From the NCBI GenBank assembly GCA_900544245.1, contig UQUH01000040.1, positions 1 through 16,637 on the forward strand: a stretch of 16,637 nucleotides of DNA. Reading direction: 5' to 3'. The notes under the pieces were generated by a model. It was not told the DNA's origin and did not search any database. It worked only from the letters and a program-made list of their open reading frames with translations. The translations under genes and the position numbers were made by a program. The DNA comes from an uncultured Coriobacteriaceae bacterium. Lineage in GTDB: Bacteria; Actinomycetota; Coriobacteriia; Coriobacteriales; QAMH01. Shown here piece by piece: positions 7,232-14,127 of this stretch (the stretch's first letter is position 1; every line of letters starts with the position of its first letter).

Positions 7232-8490
7232 AGACGTCCTCGCTGTTCGCGCAATCCCGTCGCCGCATCATCGCCGCCATCATGGCCGTGCTCGTGACGC
7301 TCTTCGTCGCCACGCTCGTTGCCATATATGCGTTTAGCTACGCCGAGGTATACGATCGCAACACGCGCATGCTCGAGAACTATGCCGCGAGCTACCAGGC
7401 CGACCGTCTGCCCTCCGGGTTCGCGCGCCCCGATAACACATGGCAACGCCAGTTGGAAAAGCCCTCCCCCTCGGCGCCGTTCTACGCCGTGCTCTTCGAC
7501 GCGAACGGGTCGGTAGTGTCCGTTGAAAGCATCAACGCGAACGGTTACACGGTCGGCGAGCTCGTCGACCTCGCGCATGACGCCCTGGGCAAGAACACGC
7601 GCAGCGGGCTGGAAGGTTCGTTCATGTTCGCCGTGGAACGTACCGTGGGCTACACGCTGGTCGCGTTCATGGACAACACACTCGTGACCGAGAGCATGGG
7701 AACGCTCTTTCGCTACACGCTTATCGTGGGACTCGTCATGCTCGTGCTGCTCTTCTTCGTGGCCCGTTGGCTTGCCGGACGCATCGTGCGACCCATGCAA
7801 CAAGCATACGAAGCGCAACGCCGTTTCATCTCGGATGCCGGACATGAGCTCAAGACGCCCGTCGCGGTAATGGAGGCGAACGCCGAGCTTCTGCAGCGCG
7901 AGGTGGGGGACAACCCCTGGCTCGCGAACATCCGCCACGAAAACGAGCAAATGGGAATACTCGTCACGCAGCTCCTGGAACTTGCCCGCACCGAGAGCAG
8001 GGCGATGATACGCGAGATGGTGGACCTGAGCCGTCTTGTCGAGGCGGAATGTCTCTCGCACGAGCCCATCGCCTTCGAGCATGACATGCACCTCGAGAGC
8101 TCGATTGCAAGCGATGTCGAAATCAGGGGCAATGCAGCCGAGCTCTCGCGCCTCGTCTCCATTTTGCTCGACAACGCCATGAGCCACGGAGCACCACATG
8201 CGCCCGTGACCCTATCGCTCGAGCGGACGAGCAATGGCGCCCAAATCACGGTAGGCAACGCGGTGAAATCCGAAGAGGTCGAGCGTCTGCGGAAGACCTC
8301 GTTCTTCGAGCGCTTCACACGCGGCGACGAGGCCCGTACGGGCGAGACGGATGACGAGACGGGCTCGCACTACGGACTCGGCCTCGCCATCGCGCGAAGC
8401 ATCGTCGACGCACATGGTGGGATAATCGAGGCCATCCTCGACGAGCAGGACCTCGTCATAACCTTCATGGTGCACATTCCCGCAAAATAG
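7228..8490 (+). CDS. Membrane sensor histidine kinase
   Basis: The 420-residue partner kinase has a Lys/Arg-rich N-terminus, membrane segment 1 (about 14-36), an extracytoplasmic sensor region (about 38-160) without a recognisable domain, and membrane segment 2 (about 162-182). A short HAMP-like linker ending in VRPM follows. The dimerisation helix carries the phosphoacceptor H206 in AGHELKTP. The ATPase domain has N316 (ILLDNAMSH), FFERFTRGD (359-367) and GLGLAIARSIVDAHGG (383-398). The usual DxGxG box looks degenerate (TVGNAV, 341-346), a feature shared by some Gram-positive kinases of this kind. It starts with GTG overlapping the regulator stop. The linker is too short for a full standard HAMP domain. 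Confidence 0.94.
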   Translation: MKTSSLFAQSRRRIIAAIMAVLVTLFVATLVAIYAFSYAEVYDRNTRMLENYAASYQADRLPSGFARPDNTWQRQLEKPSPSAPFYAVLFDANGSVVSVESINANGYTVGELVDLAHDALGKNTRSGLEGSFMFAVERTVGYTLVAFMDNTLVTESMGTLFRYTLIVGLVMLVLLFFVARWLAGRIVRPMQQAYEAQRRFISDAGHELKTPVAVMEANAELLQREVGDNPWLANIRHENEQMGILVTQLLELARTESRAMIREMVDLSRLVEAECLSHEPIAFEHDMHLESSIASDVEIRGNAAELSRLVSILLDNAMSHGAPHAPVTLSLERTSNGAQITVGNAVKSEEVERLRKTSFFERFTRGDEARTGETDDETGSHYGLGLAIARSIVDAHGGIIEAILDEQDLVITFMVHIPAK

Positions 8491-8507
8491 CGAAATCGCG
8501 CGACACG

Positions 8508-8546
8508 CGAAGATTCAATCTTCGTTCAATGTTGCCTCCCTATCAT
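8508..8546 (+). promoter_or_regulatory. Putative regulator-binding promoter of the VTC operon
   Basis: Two direct TTCAAT boxes (8514-8519 and 8525-8530) lie 11 bp apart, one helical turn, each followed by one base and TT. Ten bases after the second box comes the -10 TATCAT (8541-8546). No good -35 is present. This geometry is typical of activation by OmpR/PhoB-type regulators, one of which is encoded two genes upstream. The first box also forms the centre of a perfect 17-bp palindrome, CGAAGATTCAATCTTCG (8508-8524). It could instead be a separate operator, or a weak hairpin after the kinase gene. Function is inferred from spacing. Confidence 0.6.
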
Positions 8547-8577
8547 CTCCTCCCGAAGGCACGGGGAGGAAAACGTG

Positions 8578-9420
8578 ATGATAACGAGCGTATTCAAACG
8601 ACGTGAGAAGAAGTACCTGATAGAAGCAACGCAGAGGCAGACGATCGAAGCGGCGGCCCGGCAATTCATGTCGCCTGACGACTACGGTCGAACGCTTGTC
8701 ACGAGCGTGTATCTCGACACGCCCGACCGCTCGATCATCGCACGATCACTGGAAAAGCCCGTGTACAAGGAGAAGCTGCGCATACGAGCCTACGGGCAAG
8801 AAGACGGCACGGCACTTGTCTTCCTATGCCAACATGGTCTTGTCGCCGCGCGGGCTTTCTACGGTGACATGCTCCTCGCAATTCCCGTTTTCTTCGAGCT
8901 CAAGAAGAAATACAAGGGGATTGTCTACAAGCGACGCGTGCGCATGTCGCTCATGGGTGCATGGGCCCTCGCGCACGGCGCTTCCTACGAAGCGGCGATG
9001 ACGACGTATCCGCTTGCAGAGGATGATGGATGCGGTGGGGAGTCAAGTGGACCAATCGACCCGTCCATTTGTTCCACTTCGATTGACGCGCAGATCGCCC
9101 ACGAGATAGAGGCGGCGCTCGGGCGCTACGACAGCCTCGAGCCGTCCGCAGCCATACTCTGCTGGCGCGTGGCCTGGGCTCCCCAAGGCGAAGCCGATGA
9201 GCCTCGCATCACCTTCGATGACGAGCTCTGCTACATCGACCTCGCGGCGGAAGACCCGGTCGTCCGCCCCATTCTCGAACCCACCGTCTCGGTGATGGAG
9301 CTCAAGGCGAGCACGTCGCTTCCCCACTGGATCACCGATGCCCTGAGCTCGCTGCACGTCTACCCCCCAGTCGTTTTCGAAGTACGGTGCGGCCGCCTGC
9401 ATGTCCGCCGCGCGTCATGA
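8578..9420 (+). CDS. VTC-domain polyphosphate polymerase-like protein, C-terminus frameshifted
   Basis: This VTC-type tunnel-domain protein is related to the catalytic domain of yeast Vtc4, which makes polyphosphate from ATP. It lacks an SPX domain and membrane segments. Numbering from the ATG at 8578 (GGAGG 8 nt upstream; GTG at 8575 also possible), typical motifs are EKKYLI (10-15), YLDTPD (45-50), YKEKLRIRAYG (63-73), ELKKKYKG (107-114), YKRR (117-120), RITFD (210-214) and the metal-binding Glu E241 in VMELK. Three oddities stand out: a 24-residue insert (83-106), a Gly/Ser-rich insert with a palindrome (about 150-168), and loss of the conserved FSKYG end, which is found intact in the next frame after a C6 run. 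As written the product has 280 residues and may be inactive. The bacterial substrate is not proven. Confidence 0.88.
   Translation: MITSVFKRREKKYLIEATQRQTIEAAARQFMSPDDYGRTLVTSVYLDTPDRSIIARSLEKPVYKEKLRIRAYGQEDGTALVFLCQHGLVAARAFYGDMLLAIPVFFELKKKYKGIVYKRRVRMSLMGAWALAHGASYEAAMTTYPLAEDDGCGGESSGPIDPSICSTSIDAQIAHEIEAALGRYDSLEPSAAILCWRVAWAPQGEADEPRITFDDELCYIDLAAEDPVVRPILEPTVSVMELKASTSLPHWITDALSSLHVYPPVVFEVRCGRLHVRRAS
8824..8895 (+). other. 72-bp in-frame insertion within the VTC gene
   Basis: The family usually runs directly from the RSYG/RAYG strand through a short turn into V-F-(L/F)-E-L-K-K-K. Here ALVF is followed by 24 extra residues, ending PVFF, before ELKKKYKG. The pentamer TCTTC occurs at 8819-8823 and at 8891-8895. 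Removing 8824-8895 would restore a normal ALVFELKKKYKG. The extra residues are hydrophobic and Cys/His-containing, unlike the charged strands around them. The family comparison comes from memory of typical VTC sequences. Confidence 0.6.
9045..9079. repeat. REP-like imperfect palindrome inside the VTC gene
   Basis: AAGTGGA (9045-9051) and TCCACTT (9073-9079) are inverted repeats around a 21-nt asymmetric core with CGACCCGTCC. The layout resembles the 31-bp units elsewhere in the window: palindromic ends and an asymmetric core with a GTCC. It falls in a Gly/Ser-rich stretch that typical VTC proteins lack, so it may be a small mobile insert that kept the frame. Only one copy is seen here. Confidence 0.4.
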
Positions 9421-9445
9421 AGAAAGGAAAGCCGCCCATGCTTGA
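9363..9445 (+). other. Displaced C-terminus of the VTC gene (apparent +1 frameshift)
   Basis: After SSLHVY the annotated frame reads PPVVFEVRCGRL, which is not family-like. Skipping one C of the C6 run (9363-9368) gives P, then QSFSKYGAAACM, which contains the conserved VTC ending FSKYG. That frame runs to TGA at 9443-9445, overlapping the DUF4956 start ATG (9438) by 8 bp, a normal coupling arrangement. This points to one extra C, from mutation, sequencing error or a slippery site. The restored product would have 288 residues. Confidence 0.8.
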
Positions 9446-10133
9446 TTCCGCGCTCACGTCCATTTACGCCAACTCGCAGTCGCTCGCGTCGCAAGTGACC
9501 TCGGGCGAGTTTCTCGTCTGCTGCCTTGCCTCCATCGTGCTTGGCATCGTCTGCGCTTTCGTCTACATGTTTCGCCACGACCACAGCAAGAACTTCGTGG
9601 TGACGCTTGCCCTGCTCCCACTCATCGTCCAGATGGTCATCACGCTGGTAAACGGAAACCTGGGCGTCGGCATCGCCGTCATGGGCGTGTTCAACCTCGT
9701 GCGCTTCCGCTCGATTCCCGGCAGTGCCAAGGACATCGGAAGCGTGTTCCTCGCCATGGCCATCGGCCTTGCCACCGGCATGGGATTCATCATCCTCGCC
9801 GTCGTGTTCACGGCGATCGTGGCAATCGTGAACGTTATCTACGTGATGACGCCCTTTGGCAAACCGCACGAACCCGACAAGATGCTGCGCATCACCATCC
9901 CTGAGGACCTCGAATACGATGGCGTCTTCGAGGAGGCCCTCGGGCAGTATGCCACCGAATACAAGCTCATGAACGTGCAGACGACGAACATGGGGAGCCT
10001 GTTCCAGCTCGAGTACATGCTGCGCCTCAAGGAGCAAGGACTCGAAAAGGCGCTCATCGACGAATTGCGTTGCCTCAACGGCAACCTGAAAATTTCGCTC
10101 GGCTATGCGCCGAAGACCCAGGAGGTGCTCTAG
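9438..10133 (+). CDS. DUF4956 membrane protein
   Basis: This is a membrane protein of 231 residues and unknown function. Hydrophobic segments lie near 25-45, 53-71, 76-88 and 103-136 (probably two). Between them is the conserved cytosolic-type motif LVRFRSIPGSAKD (87-99), typical of DUF4956. The C-terminal part (141-231) is soluble and mixed alpha/beta, ending with GNLKISLGYAP. The ATG at 9438 is preferred because AAAGGA lies upstream with a 9-nt gap. An in-frame ATG at 9417 overlaps the present VTC stop but has no ribosome binding site. DUF4956 genes are often found next to VTC and carbohydrate-binding or CotH-type genes, and that context holds here. A role in moving or anchoring the VTC product is only a guess. 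Confidence 0.92.
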   Translation: MLDSALTSIYANSQSLASQVTSGEFLVCCLASIVLGIVCAFVYMFRHDHSKNFVVTLALLPLIVQMVITLVNGNLGVGIAVMGVFNLVRFRSIPGSAKDIGSVFLAMAIGLATGMGFIILAVVFTAIVAIVNVIYVMTPFGKPHEPDKMLRITIPEDLEYDGVFEEALGQYATEYKLMNVQTTNMGSLFQLEYMLRLKEQGLEKALIDELRCLNGNLKISLGYAPKTQEVL

Positions 10134-11609
10134 ATGAAGAGGATAATCGCCGCCCTGACGAGCATGGCGCTCGTCATCGGCCTCGCCGGATGCTCGACAT
10201 CCGAGACGGACCAGGACCAACAAAGCTCGAGCGACAAGACGATCGAGGAGCAGCTCCGCTTCACCGATCGTGATCGCGACCCCAGCTACGACGAGGCAAG
10301 CGCCACCAAGATCATGCTTGACGGCTCGGGTGCCTCCGTCACGGGCGAAGGCACCACGGCCGACGGATCGACCGTCACCATATCGGCCGATGGAACCTAT
10401 GTCGTCTCCGGCACGCTAGCCGACGGCCAGGTCGTGGTGAACCTGCCGGGTGACGACGACAAGGCGCAGATCGTACTCGACGGCGTCACCATCCACAACG
10501 AGGACGGCCCCGCCATTCAGATCGACCAAGCCGACAAGGTCTTCCTCACGCTTGCCGAGGGCTCGACCAACGTGCTTTCGGACGGAGCGAGCTACGCCCT
10601 TGCCGAAGAAGAGGACGAGCCGTACGCCGCGCTGTACTCCAAGGACGACCTGACCATCAACGGGTCGGGTGTGCTCGAGGTGACCGGCAACTACCGCCAT
10701 GCCATCGCCTCCAAGGACGACACGGTCATCACCGGCGGCACCATCGTCATCACGAGCGTCGAGGATGCCGTGCGTGGAAACGACGCCATCAAGATTGGCG
10801 GAGGAGACATAACCGTGAACGCGGGGGATGACGCGTTTCACTCGGAATACCTGTTCTACATCGCCGATGGCACGGTAGACGTGGAAAGCTGCGTGGAGGG
10901 CTACGAAGCCGAAAAGATCTTCGTGCATGGCGGCGAGACCAGCATCGTGGCAAGCGACGACGGCGTGAACGCATCTGCCGCCGAGGACTCGACGAGCGGC
11001 GGCGAGGAATCAGGGGCGGCCATGCCCCAAGGTGACCAGCCCCCTGCCATGACGCAGGGAGATGAGGGCGCTCCTCCCGCAAGGCCTCAAGGCGATGCGA
11101 GCGGGCGTCCCCAGGATGGGACCCCGCCTGACGGACAGGGTGACAGACCCCAGGACGTGCAGGGCACGCGAGACGGGACTGGCCCTGGCCGACAGGGAGG
11201 CACCATGACGATGCCCGGCGCGAGCGAAGAATGCCTCATCCAAATCAATGGCGGCACACTTGTCGTGAACGCCGACGGAGATGGCTTGGACTCCAACGGC
11301 TACATCGAGATCAACGGCGGAACCGTATTCGTGAACGGTGCCTCGAACTCCGACGACAGCGGCCTTGACTACGAATACGGGGCTACTGTCAACGGCGGCA
11401 ACGTCATTCTCATGGGCAGTGCCGCCATGGCCGAAGACTTCACCGGCGGCACGCAGGCACACCTCATGGAGCGCCTAAGCGGAAGCGCGGGCTCGACCGT
11501 CGAGGTCATCGATGACTCCGGCACGGTACTCGTCTCCTACGTCTCCCCCAAGGCCTTCCAGGCGGTAACCGCCTCGGCCCCGGGATGCACGGGCATCATC
11601 GTACGATAA
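10134..11609 (+). CDS. Carbohydrate-binding (DUF4353-type) beta-helix lipoprotein
   Basis: The product has 491 residues and a lipoprotein signal: KR, a hydrophobic core and the lipobox LAGC with C20 as the lipidated residue. Residues 60-285 form repeated short beta-strands with turns such as DDLTING, DDTVITGG, GDDAFHSE and SDDGVNAS, typical of the right-handed beta-helix family found in Cthe_2159-like proteins, which bind acidic plant polysaccharides and calcium. A Gly/Pro/Gln/Asp-rich linker (about 288-365) with PQGD-like repeats follows. More beta-helix rungs (GDGLDSNGYI, EINGGTVFVNG) run to about 440, then a small end domain. It would sit on the outer face of the membrane. The ATG directly follows the DUF4956 stop and GGAGGT precedes it, so it is the last gene of the VTC operon. 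The ligand is unknown. Confidence 0.88.
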   Translation: MKRIIAALTSMALVIGLAGCSTSETDQDQQSSSDKTIEEQLRFTDRDRDPSYDEASATKIMLDGSGASVTGEGTTADGSTVTISADGTYVVSGTLADGQVVVNLPGDDDKAQIVLDGVTIHNEDGPAIQIDQADKVFLTLAEGSTNVLSDGASYALAEEEDEPYAALYSKDDLTINGSGVLEVTGNYRHAIASKDDTVITGGTIVITSVEDAVRGNDAIKIGGGDITVNAGDDAFHSEYLFYIADGTVDVESCVEGYEAEKIFVHGGETSIVASDDGVNASAAEDSTSGGEESGAAMPQGDQPPAMTQGDEGAPPARPQGDASGRPQDGTPPDGQGDRPQDVQGTRDGTGPGRQGGTMTMPGASEECLIQINGGTLVVNADGDGLDSNGYIEINGGTVFVNGASNSDDSGLDYEYGATVNGGNVILMGSAAMAEDFTGGTQAHLMERLSGSAGSTVEVIDDSGTVLVSYVSPKAFQAVTASAPGCTGIIVR

Positions 11610-11617
11610 GGAAAATG

Positions 11618-11646
11618 AGACAAAAGTGGCCGAGCCACTTTTGTCT
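11618..11646. terminator. Bidirectional terminator between convergent genes
   Basis: A perfect 13-bp stem (11618-11630 with 11634-11646) has the loop CGA. The A-rich 5' side and T-rich 3' side (AAAAGTGGC / GCCACTTTT) give a U-tract on either strand. It lies between the lipoprotein stop and the tilS stop, about 10 bp from each. Its outer bases, ATGAGACA and TGTCTGAT, echo the ends of the 31-bp repeat units, so it may be derived from a related element. Confidence 0.85.
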
Positions 11647-11659
11647 GATGCTTCACTGC

Positions 11660-12685
11660 CTATTGCGCTTTGCGGATGACGAGCGCGTCACCCGATGTGC
11701 TCACGCGCAGACCACCGGAGGTCTCGGTCGTGAAATCCTCGTCTTCGAGCCCGTCGAGGACACGGTCGATCTGGCCCGCCTCGAGTCGCGCGTCGGGATT
11801 GACCACGAGCAGGCAGGCGCGTAGGACTCGTCGAGCCATGGACCGGTCGAGCGAGCTCAACGCCTCGATGGGCACCGACGCGACATCGCCATCCCACGTG
11901 AGCGTCCGGTAGGCAATCGAATCCGCCTGGCATCGCAATACCTCGTCCTCGTCGGCGATGAGGTCCATGGTCTGCGCAAGCGATCGTTCGAACCCCGGAC
12001 GCAGCTCGCGAAGCACGGGGACGAGCTCGCGACGTACTTGGCTGCGAAAGTTGTCACCCGTGAGATTCGTCTCGTCCTCACGCCAGAGCGCGCTATCGGG
12101 CGTGTCCGGATGCCGTCTTCTCAGCCAATCGCGCAGTTGCTCGCGCGTTGCGTCGAGCAAGGGCCTGCGCAATCTGCCACGGACGCGCGGGATGGATGCA
12201 AGCCCCCCGGGGCCCGTTCCCACCAAGGCACGCATGAAGAAGGTCTCGACGCGATCGTCAATCGTATGCGCAGTGCAGATGAGCCCGTCCTCGGTACCCG
12301 CCTGGACGCAGGCGCGTTCCAGCGCCAGCGACGCCAGGCGATAGCGCTCCTCGCGCGCGACGGCCTCCATGCCTCCCCTGCGCGAGCGCACAAGGGCGCC
12401 GACATCGACACGCCGCACCTCGCACGGAACACCAAGTCCCTCGCAAAGGCCGCGCACGAAGCGCTCGTCGGCATCGGAATCCGCCCCGCGCAGCATGTGG
12501 TTCACGTGCAGGACGAAGGGCGCGATGCGGTCAGGCGCGGGAAGCTGAGCCGCGAGCATCACGAAAAGCCCGTCATCGGAGCCCTCGCCCGCAGCATAGG
12601 CGCAGACGAGCTCGAGCAGGGCCGTAGAGTCCGACCCACCCGAGACCATGAGCAAGACGGGGACACTCGATTGCGACTCCCGCAT
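11660..12685 (-). CDS. tilS: tRNA(Ile)-lysidine synthetase
   Basis: TilS adds lysine to C34 of the AUA-reading isoleucine tRNA, using ATP, and is essential in most bacteria. The 341-residue product has the PP-loop SGGSDS (15-20), the family segment HVNHMLRGADSDADERF (60-76), TAHTIDDRVETFFMRAL (about 140-156) and RRPLLDATREQLRDWL. The C-terminal tRNA-binding extension found in E. coli and Bacillus is short or absent, as in many actinobacterial TilS proteins. The gene starts 3 bp after the flippase stop, and GGGGGTAGG upstream serves as ribosome binding site, so it is co-transcribed with the flippase. In many Gram-positives tilS sits directly before hpt; here about 7 kb separates them, on the same strand. 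Confidence 0.95.
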   Translation of the reverse strand: MRESQSSVPVLLMVSGGSDSTALLELVCAYAAGEGSDDGLFVMLAAQLPAPDRIAPFVLHVNHMLRGADSDADERFVRGLCEGLGVPCEVRRVDVGALVRSRRGGMEAVAREERYRLASLALERACVQAGTEDGLICTAHTIDDRVETFFMRALVGTGPGGLASIPRVRGRLRRPLLDATREQLRDWLRRRHPDTPDSALWREDETNLTGDNFRSQVRRELVPVLRELRPGFERSLAQTMDLIADEDEVLRCQADSIAYRTLTWDGDVASVPIEALSSLDRSMARRVLRACLLVVNPDARLEAGQIDRVLDGLEDEDFTTETSGGLRVSTSGDALVIRKAQ

Positions 12686-12688
12686 GAC

Positions 12689-14080
12689 CTACCCCCAGAA
12701 CCGGCTGGACGGTCCCTCGATCCTGCGAGGCCGCCTGCGCGTATTCACGCTGACATTCGCGAATTGCAGCGTGACCAAGACGAGCAGCAGGCACATCTCG
12801 GCAAGATAGGTAATGACCGCCCCCATGAGGCCGATGGAGTTGATGAGCACGAACGAAGCCACGGTCGAGAACGCGAACGTGATGAGGTAGAGCTTCACGA
12901 CGCTGTTCTGCCGACGCTGGACAGTGATGATCTGGTAGATGAAGTCGATGGCCGCCGTAATGCCTCCGGCGACGATCATGAGGTTCATGAGAACCCTGAA
13001 CTGCTCGAAGTCCGTGTTGTACAGCACGCTCATGATGGGCACGCCAATCCAGTTCATGACGATGAGGTTGAAGGCGGTGATAGCGACGATCGCGCCGAAC
13101 ACCGCCATCATGATGATGTTGAACGTGCGACGCCCGTCCGGGTTCTCCCAGGCCGCGGCAAGGCGTAGCAGGAGCGGCTTGTAGATGAGGCTCGCCGTCA
13201 GCAGAATACCCTGGGCCGGGAAGTAGAGCACGTTGAAGTAGAGCTGGTTATCGTAGGAAAGCGGTCCTTCCATCATGAACTTGGGCATGTTGTCGATGAG
13301 GCAGTAGAGGAAGAGGGCCACGAAGACCGGGAAGCAGCGCTTGAAGAGGTTGATGACGCCGCCCATGTCCCAGCGGCGCGACTTGGGCGTCTCCATGTAC
13401 GCGAGGGGCACCGTCAGGACAAGCAGGCTTGCCGCCGCGACGATTGCCATGATGATGCACGAGAACCCCAGATTGCGCGTAACAAAGAGGACGATGCTGA
13501 ACACGACAAGCACGACAGCGCTTCGAAATGCCTGCGAGATGCCCGCGAGATACATCTTGTCGACCTGCTGTAGGCGCCCCTCGTAGACATCGGCCAGCGC
13601 GTCGACCATGCGGTACAGGTACACGCCCATGCTGATGACGAACATGTCGGACTCGTAGCCGCGAATGCAACAATAGACGTAGCCCGCCACGACCATGAGT
13701 ATGCAGGTGATGATGCGGTTGATCTGGTAATCGGCAAAGGAATGGTCCTCGTCGATATCCGACACTTGATAGGTGCGCACGCCGTAATTGCCGATGATCA
13801 TGAGCAGGGTGCCGGTCACGAAGGCAAGGGAGAAAATGCCGGCTTGGTCGGCGCCGACGAGCTGCGTGATGACGATGGTGAGCAGCGGGAACACGACGCC
13901 CCATACGCCGATGCCGAGGCTGTTAAAGATGAAGTCGCGAGTGGTCTGATGGGACGAGTACTGCTCTTCCTGCCCGGAAAAGGAGCGTTGCGAGGCCGCA
14001 CCGACGAGACGGTCGATCCAATGATTCACCAATCGTGCGATTGCGCCTTGTCTGCGCGCTTTGTTGGGCCTTCGATCCAT
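12689..14080 (-). CDS. Polysaccharide-type flippase (MATE/MOP superfamily)
   Basis: This is an integral membrane protein of 463 residues with a basic, Ser/Gln-rich cytosolic N-terminus (1-46) and about twelve hydrophobic segments through to residue 445. It ends in an Arg-rich cytosolic tail. The pattern and length fit oligosaccharide or lipopolysaccharide-biosynthesis flippases, which move lipid-linked glycans across the membrane. The opening segment TTRDFIFNSLGIGVWGVVFP is typical of the first helix. No glycosyltransferase genes adjoin it, so the cargo is unknown. No Shine-Dalgarno site precedes the ATG; instead a perfect TATAAT ends 6 nt upstream, suggesting a leaderless mRNA. It is followed at once by tilS. 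Confidence 0.87.
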   Translation of the reverse strand: MDRRPNKARRQGAIARLVNHWIDRLVGAASQRSFSGQEEQYSSHQTTRDFIFNSLGIGVWGVVFPLLTIVITQLVGADQAGIFSLAFVTGTLLMIIGNYGVRTYQVSDIDEDHSFADYQINRIITCILMVVAGYVYCCIRGYESDMFVISMGVYLYRMVDALADVYEGRLQQVDKMYLAGISQAFRSAVVLVVFSIVLFVTRNLGFSCIIMAIVAAASLLVLTVPLAYMETPKSRRWDMGGVINLFKRCFPVFVALFLYCLIDNMPKFMMEGPLSYDNQLYFNVLYFPAQGILLTASLIYKPLLLRLAAAWENPDGRRTFNIIMMAVFGAIVAITAFNLIVMNWIGVPIMSVLYNTDFEQFRVLMNLMIVAGGITAAIDFIYQIITVQRRQNSVVKLYLITFAFSTVASFVLINSIGLMGAVITYLAEMCLLLVLVTLQFANVSVNTRRRPRRIEGPSSRFWG

Positions 14081-14086
14081 AGCGCG

Positions 14087-14115
14087 ATTATAATATCGGA
14101 TAGGACGAACGTCAT
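14087..14115 (-). promoter_or_regulatory. Promoter of flippase-tilS, probably leaderless
   Basis: On the minus strand TATAAT (14087-14092) is preceded, 17 bp upstream, by ATGACG (14110-14115), which shares TGAC with the consensus. Transcription would begin at about 14080, the A of the flippase ATG. Confidence 0.65.
14089..14094 (+). promoter_or_regulatory. Candidate -10 box of the hydrolase-glpK unit
   Basis: The palindrome ATTATAAT (14087-14094) supplies TATAAT on the plus strand too. It would start the hydrolase mRNA near 14101, leaving a 27-nt leader with GGGAGG. No good -35 is seen at 16-18 bp. The two divergent promoters would then share the same eight bases. Confidence 0.45.
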
Positions 14116-14127
14116 CTGGGAGGCATC

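Noticed and set aside
9360..9370. C6 run as a classical phase-variation tract
   Set aside because: Six bases is short for high-rate slippage during replication; kept only as one option within the frameshift finding.
9417..9437. ATG at 9417 as the DUF4956 start, overlapping the present VTC stop
   Set aside because: No ribosome binding site precedes it, while the ATG at 9438 has AAAGGA at good spacing and fits the restored VTC stop.
12038..13168. Plus-strand open frame of 376 codons
   Set aside because: It spans the antisense of both tilS and the flippase, two separate real genes, and has no domain.
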